Source: an uncultured Prevotella sp.
GTDB taxonomy: Bacteria; Bacteroidota; Bacteroidia; Bacteroidales; Bacteroidaceae
DNA length: 12,714 nt
Assembly (NCBI GenBank): GCA_900314365.1
Contig: OMVH01000107.1
Span: 1 to 12,714 of the forward strand
Direction: 5' to 3'
Below the pieces are notes generated by a model. That model ran no database searches and was not told the origin of the DNA. It worked only from the letters and a program-made list of their open reading frames with translations. The position numbers were made by a program, and so were the translations under genes. Shown here one piece after another: positions 1-8,518 of the stretch. The stretch's first letter is position 1, and every line of letters starts with the position of its first letter.

Positions 1-1316
1 CCTATTCGGCCTATGAGGGTGTGCGCAATATCTACGGCCAGGCCTTGTTTCTGCGCGCTTTCTATTATTTCAACCTTGTGAAGAGTTTCGGTGGAGTACC
101 TATCCGTCCGGAGGTGGAGACCGTCGACTCTCTCGTCGTGCCCCGCAGCACCAAGGAAGAGTGCTATGCCTACATAGAGAAAGACCTCCGCGAGGCTGCC
201 ATCATGCTGCCTTCGTCCTATGCCGGGACAGCCAACTTAGGTAAGGTGACGCGAGGAGCTGCCGTGGCCCTGCTCATGAAAGTGCTCATGTATGAGGCTA
301 AGCCCGGTGTGCCTTCCGAGAAGTGGCAGGAAGTAGTGGAACTCGGCAAGTATATGGTCGAGGGCCAACCCATGACCTATGCCCAAATGGTGAAGTACAC
401 GGGGGCCGACGATGACAACTGGGAGGCTCTGCGCGAACGTCTGTGGTTCAAGCCCAAGAGTCTCATCAAGGAAGGCACGTCAGGAGAGTATGAGGCTCCT
501 ACCGACTATCTCCCCGATGTGAGCAAGAACTATTCGTTGGCTTACAACGACTATTATGGCAACCCTCTCAACAATGGCAGCAAGTGGGCTTACCTCTTCC
601 AATTCTATTCCGACGGGGAATTCTGTAAGGGATCTGTCTTCGAGGTGGTATTCAAGGAGAGTGCCGATGGTACAAGCGGTGACACCAACGAGGGACAGGG
701 CCTTGAGTTCTTTGATGTCGGCTCGGTAAAGATGTATGCTCAGGATGAGCTGCTCGACAATATCTTTGCCACGGGTGATCCGCGTCGCGACTTCTGTATC
801 CATCACCAGACGACCACTTTTGACGGTGAGTCCTGGCAGGGAGGCGAGGGACGCTATGTGTCCATGAAGTGGTATACTCCCAAGAAGGACAAGCCCAAAT
901 ATGCCGGCGATAATGGCAAGAATCGCCGCGTCATCCGCTTTGTGGAGGTTGTGCTCACCTACGCTGAGGCCCTCAACGAGTGCGGCGACCGCGAGAATGC
1001 ACTGAAGTTCCTGAACATGTGCAAAGCTCAGGTCAATACCATTAACGGCAGTACTACGCTCTATAAAGCAGGGGGCTATGGTTTCATGCGCGACCAGATT
1101 TGGCAGGAACGTCGTGCAGAGCTCGCCTTCGAGTGGGACCGCTATTTCGATTTGGTGCGCCAGGGCCGTGCAGCCACCGTTCTCCATGCTTTCGGTAACC
1201 GCCGGGCCAATCGCCGTGGAGCCTTCTTCCGCGAGGGCGTGCACGAACTCTTACCTATTCCTCAGACCGAGGTAGATGTCTCCAATGGTGTTGTAGAACA
1301 AAATCCTGGTTATTAA
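1..1316 (+). CDS. SusD/RagB-family outer-membrane glycan-binding lipoprotein, 5' end missing
   Basis: SusD-family proteins cap a SusC-type TonB-dependent transporter at the cell surface and bind oligosaccharides for import. The reading frame is already open at base 3, giving 437 visible codons; family members usually have 500-600 residues, so roughly 100-150 N-terminal residues, including the signal peptide and lipid-attached Cys, lie upstream. The first visible stretch (ALFLRAFYYFNLVKSFGGVP) is the family's conserved TPR helix. The C-terminus is also canonical: an ERRAELAFEWDRYFDLVR stretch followed by ELLPIPQTEVDVSNGVVEQN and a terminal PGY. The GTG at 21 is an internal Val codon, not the true start. 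A susC gene is expected immediately upstream. The next gene follows after 12 bases, so the two are probably cotranscribed. The family call is very secure; the bound glycan cannot be read from the sequence. Confidence 0.95.
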   Translation, partial: YSAYEGVRNIYGQALFLRAFYYFNLVKSFGGVPIRPEVETVDSLVVPRSTKEECYAYIEKDLREAAIMLPSSYAGTANLGKVTRGAAVALLMKVLMYEAKPGVPSEKWQEVVELGKYMVEGQPMTYAQMVKYTGADDDNWEALRERLWFKPKSLIKEGTSGEYEAPTDYLPDVSKNYSLAYNDYYGNPLNNGSKWAYLFQFYSDGEFCKGSVFEVVFKESADGTSGDTNEGQGLEFFDVGSVKMYAQDELLDNIFATGDPRRDFCIHHQTTTFDGESWQGGEGRYVSMKWYTPKKDKPKYAGDNGKNRRVIRFVEVVLTYAEALNECGDRENALKFLNMCKAQVNTINGSTTLYKAGGYGFMRDQIWQERRAELAFEWDRYFDLVRQGRAATVLHAFGNRRANRRGAFFREGVHELLPIPQTEVDVSNGVVEQNPGY

Positions 1317-1328
1317 TTCTTGTAGAAA

Positions 1329-2384
1329 ATGAAAAAATTATTATCTTTGCTTTTGCCTGCTCTGATGGCCGTCTTCGTAGTGTCGTGCAGTGATGAGAAC
1401 CAAGAAGCGAGAACGCCCGTGGCCTCGATAAAATACGATGTCAGCAGCACTCACCTGGCTGTTAACCAGTCAATGGAGATTTGGTTCACAGGCACTGCCG
1501 ACCTGGTGTCGGTCTACACAGGCGATGCCAACCATCGCTATGAGATGCGCGATTCCAGTGAGACAGGTGTCGTGGTCAACAAGGGCTATTTCACCTATTC
1601 CTACTCTTCGCCGGGTGTGTTCCATGTGGTGTGTGTGGCCTCTACTTTCGACACTTACAAGGGCAACAATCTCAAGCAGGACACCTGCTCGTTCTACGTG
1701 ACCGTGACTGACGATGTTACGAAACTCGATAATATCTATTCGACGATAACCCCCAACACGTATTACGCTACGCAGCTCGACGAGAACGACTGGCAACTGT
1801 GCCTGCCCACAAAACAGGTCTACAACAACAGGGAGATAACGCTCAATCCCGCTCGTCAACGTCTCTATACGGAGATTGCTTCTGACTCCTCCATGGTGTT
1901 CATCGACCTCAGTGCAGAGGACAAGGAGCTGTTGCGCAACTACTCCTCGCTGTCGTCGGCACAGCAGAAGGAACTCAAGGCTAAGGTGAACTCCACCAAG
2001 CTTCGCTACGACCTTTCCAAGACCCATGTGCTCACAGTCAGGTCCTATCTCGGCACCGTTGTCGACTATCATCTCTACTGTCTCATCTACCCAGAGTTCA
2101 AGTCGGTAACAGTCAATGGTGTGAAGGGAACACTCACGCGCGACTCCTTCGACCAGAGTGCCCAGACCTACACCTTTGTGCTTCCCAAGGGCACCGATCT
2201 TACTCAGGCCAAGGTGGAATTTACTACTAATGAGACGGCCGACTTTATGGTTGGAGGTACGGCGGTTTCATCGGGGTCTGTGGCTGATATCAGCAGTGGC
2301 TCCTTCACGATGGTCCACACCTCGCCCGAGAATGCCAGTGCCAAGGCTGTGAGCAACGTGAAGTTTGTTTACGAGTATCAATAG
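1329..2384 (+). CDS. Surface lipoprotein in the SusE/F (surface glycan-binding protein) position, PKD-like and Ig-like modules
   Basis: This 351-residue protein begins with a clear lipoprotein signal peptide: MKK, a hydrophobic core, then VVSC with the modified Cys at residue 20. The following Ser-Asp-Glu-Asn matches the acidic lipoprotein export signal that sends Bacteroidetes lipoproteins to the outer surface. Residues about 30-130 resemble a PKD-like/DUF5017-type beta-sandwich; the stretch VSVYTGDANHRYEMRD is similar to the conserved FYSGxxGxxYxYR pattern of such modules. Residues about 250-345 form another Ig-like module with a VPKGTDLT-style strand (seen: VLPKGTDLTQAKVEF), as in DUF5018-like domains. 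No catalytic motif is visible. It lies 12 bases after the susD-like gene, where PULs usually encode an SGBP, so it probably binds the target polysaccharide next to SusCD. The lipoprotein call is strong; the SGBP role is inferred from position, and domain names are tentative. Confidence 0.8.
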   Translation: MKKLLSLLLPALMAVFVVSCSDENQEARTPVASIKYDVSSTHLAVNQSMEIWFTGTADLVSVYTGDANHRYEMRDSSETGVVVNKGYFTYSYSSPGVFHVVCVASTFDTYKGNNLKQDTCSFYVTVTDDVTKLDNIYSTITPNTYYATQLDENDWQLCLPTKQVYNNREITLNPARQRLYTEIASDSSMVFIDLSAEDKELLRNYSSLSSAQQKELKAKVNSTKLRYDLSKTHVLTVRSYLGTVVDYHLYCLIYPEFKSVTVNGVKGTLTRDSFDQSAQTYTFVLPKGTDLTQAKVEFTTNETADFMVGGTAVSSGSVADISSGSFTMVHTSPENASAKAVSNVKFVYEYQ

Positions 2385-2552
2385 GACCACTTCCCAACTT
2401 CTCCATACCTCTGGACCGTAGTCCTCATTAATAGTCGGGCCTATGGTTTCGTTGCATCAAAGATTACTGATGTCAGACTGCGGTCTTGTGGGTTTGGGGG
2501 AGATCTTGTCTGTCCTTATGGAATGATTAACAGAATTATTACGATTATCTAT
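2385..2552 (+). other. Intergenic gap between the SGBP gene and the sialidase-fold gene
   Basis: This is the largest gap before the HTCS. It contains small inverted repeats: GGAC-cgta-GTCC at 2413-2424, CATCA/TGATG at 2455-2472, and AGAC-tgcg-GTCT at 2475-2486. None is followed by a T-run, so there is no convincing intrinsic terminator. No full TAnnTTTG promoter box was found; the nearest match, TGGGTTTG around 2488-2495, is poor. Readthrough from the susCD genes or a weak promoter is equally possible. Confidence 0.35.
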
Positions 2553-4472
2553 ATGCGAATAACAAAGACTCTTCTCTTGCTGCCCCTGTTGCTGTCCGTA
2601 CTCAATGTCTCAGCGTCGTGGCATGAACCTTATATGGGCTCCCGCATCTTCTGGGATACGGCTACGCGCAAGGTAGTATTCAACAGCGGCGGCTATGCCC
2701 GTCTCATCCAGTTACAGGACGGACGTCTCATGGCCACTACGGAAAGCAATGGCATTCAGGTGGCCTATAGCACCGACAAGGGCTCCTCGTGGAGCAGTCC
2801 GGAATGCATTGCGTCCAATGTCAACAATGTGCCGGAATGTGTGCCCGACCTCATTCAGCTTCACGACGGAACCATCATTGTGGCTTATAACCCCCGGCCC
2901 AAACAGCCTTATACGTCCGACCGCAACTTTGGTATTCGTTGCAAGCGCAGCGTTGACAACGGTAAGACATGGAGCAATGAAATCTTTGTCAACGATGCCT
3001 CCTATACCTTCGACAATGGTTGCTGGGAGCCGTCCTTGCTTGAGCTCCCGTCGGGCGAAGTGCATCTCTATTTTGCCGATGAGGGTCCTTACACTTCGTC
3101 CAATGAGCAGCAGATTTCGCTTTGTCGCTCTTTTGACGGTGGAAAGACATGGGGTGCTGCCGAGAAGGTAGCGTTCCGTGCAGGCTATCGTGACGGTATG
3201 CCTTCAGCCATTCTTCTCCAGGACAATGCCACCATTGCCATTGCCTTTGAGGACAACGGATGGCCGGGAGTAGGGAACTTCATTCCCACTGTTGCTGTCT
3301 GCCCGCTCTCCACCGACTGGCATGACTATTGGGTAGGTGGTAATAGCACGAACCGTTGGCAGGCTGTCAACTACAACTTTTGTACAATGGCCAAAGGCGG
3401 CGCACCCTATTTGAGAAAGCTCCCTTGGGGTGAGACCATCCTTTCGCATCAAAGCGACTATGGCGATGGAACCAACCAGATGTGGGTGTACGTCGGTAAC
3501 GAGCAGGCTCGCGATTTCAAGGCTATGTCGGCTCCTTTCAGTCTTGATGCTAGCGACTATGCTCTTTGGAATTCTTTAGCTGTCATCGATACTGGAATTG
3601 TAGTGGCTGTAGGCGGTATCAGCGGTAGAGTGGAGATGGAGAAAGGCTATGCCATGCACCAGCTTGAAGCTCCTTATGCCAAGCCTGTGGTCGATGGACG
3701 GCAGTCAGCTTCCGATGGTTATCGCAGGCTTAATGCCACTCAGGTCATTCTCGGTAAGCAGATTAATACGCGCTTCACGGCCGACTTTGCCTACGACAGA
3801 GATAGTCTTTATTTCACTTCCCGTGTTTCCGATGTTAAGCAGAACGTAGTCCATTCGTCTTATTGTGATGGTGTGACCTTGTTGCTCGACGAGAACTATG
3901 CCTCCGAGACCACACCCACCGACAGTGTCTACCGACTGTTCTTCCGTCTCGATTCAGTCTGTGCCGCCTATCATGGCAGTACCTCGCGCAGACGTTGGGT
4001 GAAGTATGAGCCCAACGGAGTCCACTTTGTGGTAAAGCCGTCGTCGCGCTATTACATTGTTGAGGCAGCCATACCATGGACGGCCATTGGACTCGATAAG
4101 GTACCCGTAGGTCAGAAGATGCGTGCCAACGTCATGCTTCAGGACAACCGTGGCGGCAATACCGTCCTTCGGGAGTTGCTTCCCGACTCTCAGCTCGATG
4201 GCTCCTGGTCGTGGATGGACTTTGTCCTCCAGCCTTTACCGTCGGGTATAGATGTAGTCAGTAAGTCTCCGGAATGTAGTCTCAAGGTAGAGGGACGTCG
4301 CGTGTCGGTCGTAGGCGCAGAGGTGAGTAAGGTGAGCCTTTATGCTGTCGACGGACGGCTCTTGGGTTGCTATGACACCTCTGATTTCCTCGCACCTTCC
4401 GTGCACGGCACATTCGTTGTGAAAGCCACTCTTTCCAATGGACGTACATTCTGTAAGAAGATAATCCTCTGA
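2553..4472 (+). CDS. Secreted sialidase-superfamily (GH93-like) glycoside hydrolase with CBM9-like module and T9SS-type C-terminal tail
   Basis: The start at 2553 gives a clean signal peptide (MRITK, leucine-rich core, cleavage near NVSA-SW at residue 21); the in-frame ATG at 2523 would add ten residues. Residues about 25-390 form a six-bladed propeller with three Asp boxes (SxDxGxxW) at 73-80, 133-140 and 193-200, exactly 60 residues apart. WEP (Glu159) and AFED (Glu233) lie 74 residues apart, and the protein also has RDGMPS; this resembles GH93 exo-arabinanases, which use two glutamates with similar spacing. The typical sialidase FRIP motif is absent, although YARL occupies the equivalent place. 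Residues about 395-565 look like a CBM9-type beta-sandwich. Residues about 566-639 resemble a T9SS sorting domain, ending in NGRTFCKKIIL, so export across the outer membrane is likely. The HTCS gene starts 11 bases later. The fold is secure; substrate (arabinan versus another exo-linked sugar) is uncertain. Confidence 0.78.
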   Translation: MRITKTLLLLPLLLSVLNVSASWHEPYMGSRIFWDTATRKVVFNSGGYARLIQLQDGRLMATTESNGIQVAYSTDKGSSWSSPECIASNVNNVPECVPDLIQLHDGTIIVAYNPRPKQPYTSDRNFGIRCKRSVDNGKTWSNEIFVNDASYTFDNGCWEPSLLELPSGEVHLYFADEGPYTSSNEQQISLCRSFDGGKTWGAAEKVAFRAGYRDGMPSAILLQDNATIAIAFEDNGWPGVGNFIPTVAVCPLSTDWHDYWVGGNSTNRWQAVNYNFCTMAKGGAPYLRKLPWGETILSHQSDYGDGTNQMWVYVGNEQARDFKAMSAPFSLDASDYALWNSLAVIDTGIVVAVGGISGRVEMEKGYAMHQLEAPYAKPVVDGRQSASDGYRRLNATQVILGKQINTRFTADFAYDRDSLYFTSRVSDVKQNVVHSSYCDGVTLLLDENYASETTPTDSVYRLFFRLDSVCAAYHGSTSRRRWVKYEPNGVHFVVKPSSRYYIVEAAIPWTAIGLDKVPVGQKMRANVMLQDNRGGNTVLRELLPDSQLDGSWSWMDFVLQPLPSGIDVVSKSPECSLKVEGRRVSVVGAEVSKVSLYAVDGRLLGCYDTSDFLAPSVHGTFVVKATLSNGRTFCKKIIL

Positions 4473-4483
4473 TTCTCCCTGTT

Positions 4484-7400
4484 ATGTCGTTTTTCCCTGC
4501 GTCTGGTAATGGTGTTCAGCTGAAGGCTGGTTGGTTGTTTCTGCTCCTGATGTCTTTCCTGCCGTCATTCTCAGAGACCGCCGGGTTCAGATTCCGACAC
4601 ATCACCAGTGCTCAGGGGTTGCCTTATCAGCAGGTAGAAGCCCTCTTGCAAGACTCGCGGGGGTATATTTGGATTGGCTCAAGACGCGGACTGTCACGCT
4701 ATGACGGTTATTACCTTAAAAATTACTTCCACAGCGACAGCAACCCCAATTCGTTGAAGGGTAACTTTGTGAAGAATCTCTTCCTCGATCACAAAGGCCG
4801 CATCTGGGTGTGTACGGAGTCGGGACTCTGCCGCTACCGTCCGCTAACAGATGATTTCAAGAACTATGACCAGCCCCAGGGGCCTTGTGTTGCCATCACA
4901 GAGAATCATAACGGAAAGATTATCTGTGGCACCAATCTGCTCTATGTCTACGATGAGGCTTCCGACCGCTTTCGGGCATGGCCTTCGATGGAACTGGGCA
5001 TCGTGTCGTCGCTCTGTTGCGATAAGGACAATAATCTCTATGTGGGTGCGTCGGGACGTATTTTCAGGTTCTCACCCTCACTTACCCATATCAAGCCATT
5101 CACCAACAGTTATTTTTCTGACTTTACTACCGTTGCTGACGGTATTATTCCCATGATGGTAGACTCTCGTGGACTCCTGTGGGTGGGCCGTAATGGCAAT
5201 GGCGTGATGTGGTTCAATCCGAGGACGGGTGCCATGAAGGTCTATCCGCCCAGTATGCTTACAGATGGTATCGTCCGTGCTATCACGGAGGATAAAGAAG
5301 GCTCCGTGTGGCTTGGTACAGAGAAAGGCATCACCATCATCAAAAAGGATGGCAGTTTAGAAGCTCTGCAATATCGTTTCAACGAGCCAAACGGACTCAG
5401 CGACAATGCCGTCTATGCTATTCTTTCCGACCGTATGAACAATATGTGGGTGGGTACTTACTTCGGTGGCGTTGACATTCTGATACGTCCGCGTAACCTC
5501 TTCAACTGCTTTCTTCCTGGATATAAGGACAACAATGTCAAGGGTAAAGTGGTCAGGATGATGGTGGAGACCACTCCCGGAATCTTCTGGATAGCAACGG
5601 AGGACGGTGGTGTGAGCATCTTCAATCGCCCTACGGGGCAGATATCTCTCTTCAAGGCTATTCCCGGTTTGGGTACCAATGTGCATAGTCTCTGTTACGA
5701 CAGGCAGTCGGACAACATGTGGATAGGGACATTCCGCAACGGCTTGTTCCTCTATAATCTCAAGAGTCGCCGCTCGAAGCATTACCTTGAAGGACAATCC
5801 ATTTTCTATATCCTCCGTCAGCCTAATGGTCTCCTGTGGATAGCCACTACGGCCGGACTACTCTATTATGACGAACCATCTGGAGTGTTCCGCAATTTCA
5901 ACAAACCTCCACTGAACAATTGTTTTGTCTATACATTGTGCGCCGACCCGGCAGGCAACTTGTGGGTGGGAACAACCGATTTCGGACTGTTCAAGATAGA
6001 TGCGCGTCACCGGCTCTCCCATTTTGCCAAAGGCAAGTCGGGGCTTCGCGACAACTATGTGACCAGTCTCTGCTATAGCCGTAACGGTACGTTGTGGATA
6101 GGAACCAACAACTATGGCCTTCAATATCTTTCCTCACAGGGCGGAAAGATTTCCTCCATGAGTGCTGGCTTGCCTTTAGGCAGCAATATGGTGTGCGGTC
6201 TTATCGAGGATCGTTATGGCTGTCTGTGGGCTATGTGCTCTGACGGACTCTATCGCCTCTCAAGGAGTCGCTCTGCTGTCCACTTTACCACCGATGATGG
6301 ATTGCCCACCAACCAGTTCAATTTCTCTTCCGCTTTGCAGGCTTCCGACGGTAGTCTTCTATTGGGTACAGTCAATGGTCTCGTCATTGTAGACCCTGAT
6401 AGGATTAAGCTGCGCGAGACGCCCATGCACGTCCATCTCGAAGGTCTCTTTATCAACAACGTGGAGGTTAATGCCAACACGAAGGATGTGCCTTATCAGG
6501 GTATACTCGATGATGCCGACAGAATCGTGCTGACCTTCGACCAGGCTCGTTCGTTTTGCATTGAGTATGCCGTGCTGCTCCCCGGAGTGACAGGCAGTGA
6601 GGAATATCAGCTTTTATTCGAGGGCGTCGACAAGAACTGGCGCGATGTGGGCAACGAAAGGAAGTTCTATGGCTACAATCTCAGCCCCGGCACTTATAAG
6701 CTCTACATCCGCGCCAACAACGGAAGCCGCCAGTGGAGCCAATGTCCTGTTAAGACAATAGAAGTGGTCGTGAAGCCTCCCTTCTATCGTAGTATATGGG
6801 CTTATATGCTTTACATGCTGTTCTTTCTCTTCTTGTGTTGGATAGTCTACAAGGTGTTCCATTCACGCATGGAGGCCCGTAATGCGGTGCATATGGCTAA
6901 CCTTGAGAAAGAGAAGATAGAAGAGGTCGACCGTGAGAAGCTCAGCTTCTTCACCACTGTGTCGCATGAGCTCAAGACGCCCCTCTCGCTGATTGAGGCT
7001 CCCTTGCTCAGTTTGCAGCGCATGAATCTCGAGCCTGCAGTGCGGAAGCATCTCAGTATGGCATTGAAGAACGCCAACTCCATGGAGCGTCTCATCAGTG
7101 AGCTTGTCACCTTCAACAAAGTAGAGACCGACAACTTTCCCTTCTACGTGCAGAAAGGTAATCCGCTGGATTTCATTTCCCGTCTGTGCACCTCGTTTGC
7201 TGAGGCTGCAGTACGCTATGGCCTGCATTTCTCGGTCAACTGTGAGGACAATGGCGAGGAAGTATGGTTCTCTCCGTCCTATCTGGAGCGTATTTTGGGC
7301 AATCTCCTTTCCAATGCTTTCAAGTTTACTCCTGAGGGTGGCTCCGTTGTCGTTACAGCCAGTATAACCTCTAAAGAGGCCTCCGACTATTCCTATCTCG

Positions 7401-8518
7401 CACTCTCTGTCGCTGATACAGGTATCGGTATCGATAAGAAAGAGGTGGGTCGCATCTTCGACAGGTTTTATCAGACCCGCCGGGGCTATAGCGCCAATAG
7501 CAGTGGATGGGGAATTGGGCTCTCTCTTGTCAAGCGGCTTGCCGAGACCCATAAGGGCAGCGTGGCTGTGGAGAGCGAGCCAGGCAAAGGAAGCACGTTC
7601 TCCGTGTTCCTCAATGTCTCCCCTGATGCGTTTCCACCGAAGTGTTATGTGTCGAGTGACAAGATTCTTATGTCGCTTGATCGTGACAAGCATGGACTTG
7701 TGTCCGACGAGGCTGTGCCTGCTGCCTCTTTGCCTTCCGGTACAGCCGCGGCGCATATTGCTGAGGACAAGCCCGTGTTGCTTTTGGTAGAAGATAACAA
7801 AGATATGCTTTCTTTCCTTTCTGATTTCTTTGCAAAGGACTATCAGGTCTTTACGGCTACTGATGGCAGTCAGGCTCTTGAAGTGGCTCATAAGCATCCC
7901 ATACAGCTCGTTATCTCTGACGTCATGATGCCAGGCATCGACGGCATGGAGTTGTGCCGCCGGCTGAAGGGTGATGTCGTCACCTCCCACATCCCTGTTA
8001 TCCTTCTCACGGCCCGTAACGAGGCCAACGATGTCGTTACGGGGTATAAGAGCGGTGCCGAAGCTTTTGTCTCCAAACCTTTCGACCCTGCAGTCCTCGC
8101 TCTGCAAGTGAAGAACATCCTTCAGCTCATGCGCAATCGTCAAAATGAGATGGTGGAGACGCCGGAGACCGATCTCGATGCCACAATGCTGAGTGAACTC
8201 GACAAGGACTTCATGCGCAAGATTAACGACATTGTGGAAAAGAACCTCGGTCGTCCCGAGTTCTCCATCCTTGATGTGACCCGGGAGGCTGGCATCAGCA
8301 GGAGCCTGCTCCACACCAAGATGAAGAGCCTTGTCAACATGCCGATGGGCGACTACATTCGGATGAAGCGGCTCATGCGGGCATCCAAGCTCCTGAAGGA
8401 AGGTTACAACGTCTCCGAGACTGCTTATAAAGTGGGATTTTCCGACCCTGGCTATTTCTCGAAAGCCTTCAAAAAGTATTATGGAGTGAGTCCTTCCGAG
8501 TATGTCGAGACCAAATGA
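4484..8518 (+). CDS. Hybrid two-component system regulator (HTCS): periplasmic double propeller, histidine kinase, receiver, AraC-type HTH
   Basis: This complete 1344-residue inner-membrane sensor and transcription factor is the usual PUL activator. After a signal or N-terminal membrane segment (about 16-30), about 14 Reg_prop repeats with W-[IV]-G-T-like cores (YIWIGS, LLWVGR, SVWLGT, NMWIGT and others) would build two seven-bladed propellers. A Y_Y_Y domain follows at about 690-765 (YQLLFEGVDKNW), then one membrane helix at about 772-792. The cytoplasmic part has HisKA with phosphoacceptor His828 in SHELKTP; an ATPase domain with N box (NLLSNAFKF), DTGIGID and GWGIGLSLV; and a receiver with Glu1103/Asp1104, phosphoacceptor Asp1146 (SDVMMPGIDG) and Lys1198. 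An AraC-type DNA-binding domain occupies about 1240-1344 (ETAYKVGFSDPGYFSKAFKK). All catalytic residues are present. Oligosaccharide is expected to bind at the propeller/Y_Y_Y face. Its stop codon overlaps the next gene's start (ATGA), suggesting translational coupling. Confidence 0.96.
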   Translation: MSFFPASGNGVQLKAGWLFLLLMSFLPSFSETAGFRFRHITSAQGLPYQQVEALLQDSRGYIWIGSRRGLSRYDGYYLKNYFHSDSNPNSLKGNFVKNLFLDHKGRIWVCTESGLCRYRPLTDDFKNYDQPQGPCVAITENHNGKIICGTNLLYVYDEASDRFRAWPSMELGIVSSLCCDKDNNLYVGASGRIFRFSPSLTHIKPFTNSYFSDFTTVADGIIPMMVDSRGLLWVGRNGNGVMWFNPRTGAMKVYPPSMLTDGIVRAITEDKEGSVWLGTEKGITIIKKDGSLEALQYRFNEPNGLSDNAVYAILSDRMNNMWVGTYFGGVDILIRPRNLFNCFLPGYKDNNVKGKVVRMMVETTPGIFWIATEDGGVSIFNRPTGQISLFKAIPGLGTNVHSLCYDRQSDNMWIGTFRNGLFLYNLKSRRSKHYLEGQSIFYILRQPNGLLWIATTAGLLYYDEPSGVFRNFNKPPLNNCFVYTLCADPAGNLWVGTTDFGLFKIDARHRLSHFAKGKSGLRDNYVTSLCYSRNGTLWIGTNNYGLQYLSSQGGKISSMSAGLPLGSNMVCGLIEDRYGCLWAMCSDGLYRLSRSRSAVHFTTDDGLPTNQFNFSSALQASDGSLLLGTVNGLVIVDPDRIKLRETPMHVHLEGLFINNVEVNANTKDVPYQGILDDADRIVLTFDQARSFCIEYAVLLPGVTGSEEYQLLFEGVDKNWRDVGNERKFYGYNLSPGTYKLYIRANNGSRQWSQCPVKTIEVVVKPPFYRSIWAYMLYMLFFLFLCWIVYKVFHSRMEARNAVHMANLEKEKIEEVDREKLSFFTTVSHELKTPLSLIEAPLLSLQRMNLEPAVRKHLSMALKNANSMERLISELVTFNKVETDNFPFYVQKGNPLDFISRLCTSFAEAAVRYGLHFSVNCEDNGEEVWFSPSYLERILGNLLSNAFKFTPEGGSVVVTASITSKEASDYSYLALSVADTGIGIDKKEVGRIFDRFYQTRRGYSANSSGWGIGLSLVKRLAETHKGSVAVESEPGKGSTFSVFLNVSPDAFPPKCYVSSDKILMSLDRDKHGLVSDEAVPAASLPSGTAAAHIAEDKPVLLLVEDNKDMLSFLSDFFAKDYQVFTATDGSQALEVAHKHPIQLVISDVMMPGIDGMELCRRLKGDVVTSHIPVILLTARNEANDVVTGYKSGAEAFVSKPFDPAVLALQVKNILQLMRNRQNEMVETPETDLDATMLSELDKDFMRKINDIVEKNLGRPEFSILDVTREAGISRSLLHTKMKSLVNMPMGDYIRMKRLMRASKLLKEGYNVSETAYKVGFSDPGYFSKAFKKYYGVSPSEYVETK

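Noticed and set aside
480..1244. 254-codon open frame on the minus strand opposite susD
   Set aside because: It is a mirror of a well-conserved SusD C-terminus and has no independent support.
2413..2486. Short hairpins in the gap before the sialidase-fold gene as a terminator or operators
   Set aside because: Stems are only 4-5 bp, no T-run follows, and several such repeats are expected by chance in a gap of this size.
2553..4472. Annotation as a true GH33 sialidase
   Set aside because: Asp boxes only show the fold. The FRIP motif is not seen and the neighbourhood is GH43-type, so GH93-like is preferred, though not proven.
6863..8314. 483-codon open frame on the minus strand inside the HTCS gene
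   Set aside because: The plus strand encodes intact kinase, receiver and HTH domains here. The minus-strand translation shows no domain and reflects codon bias of the real gene.
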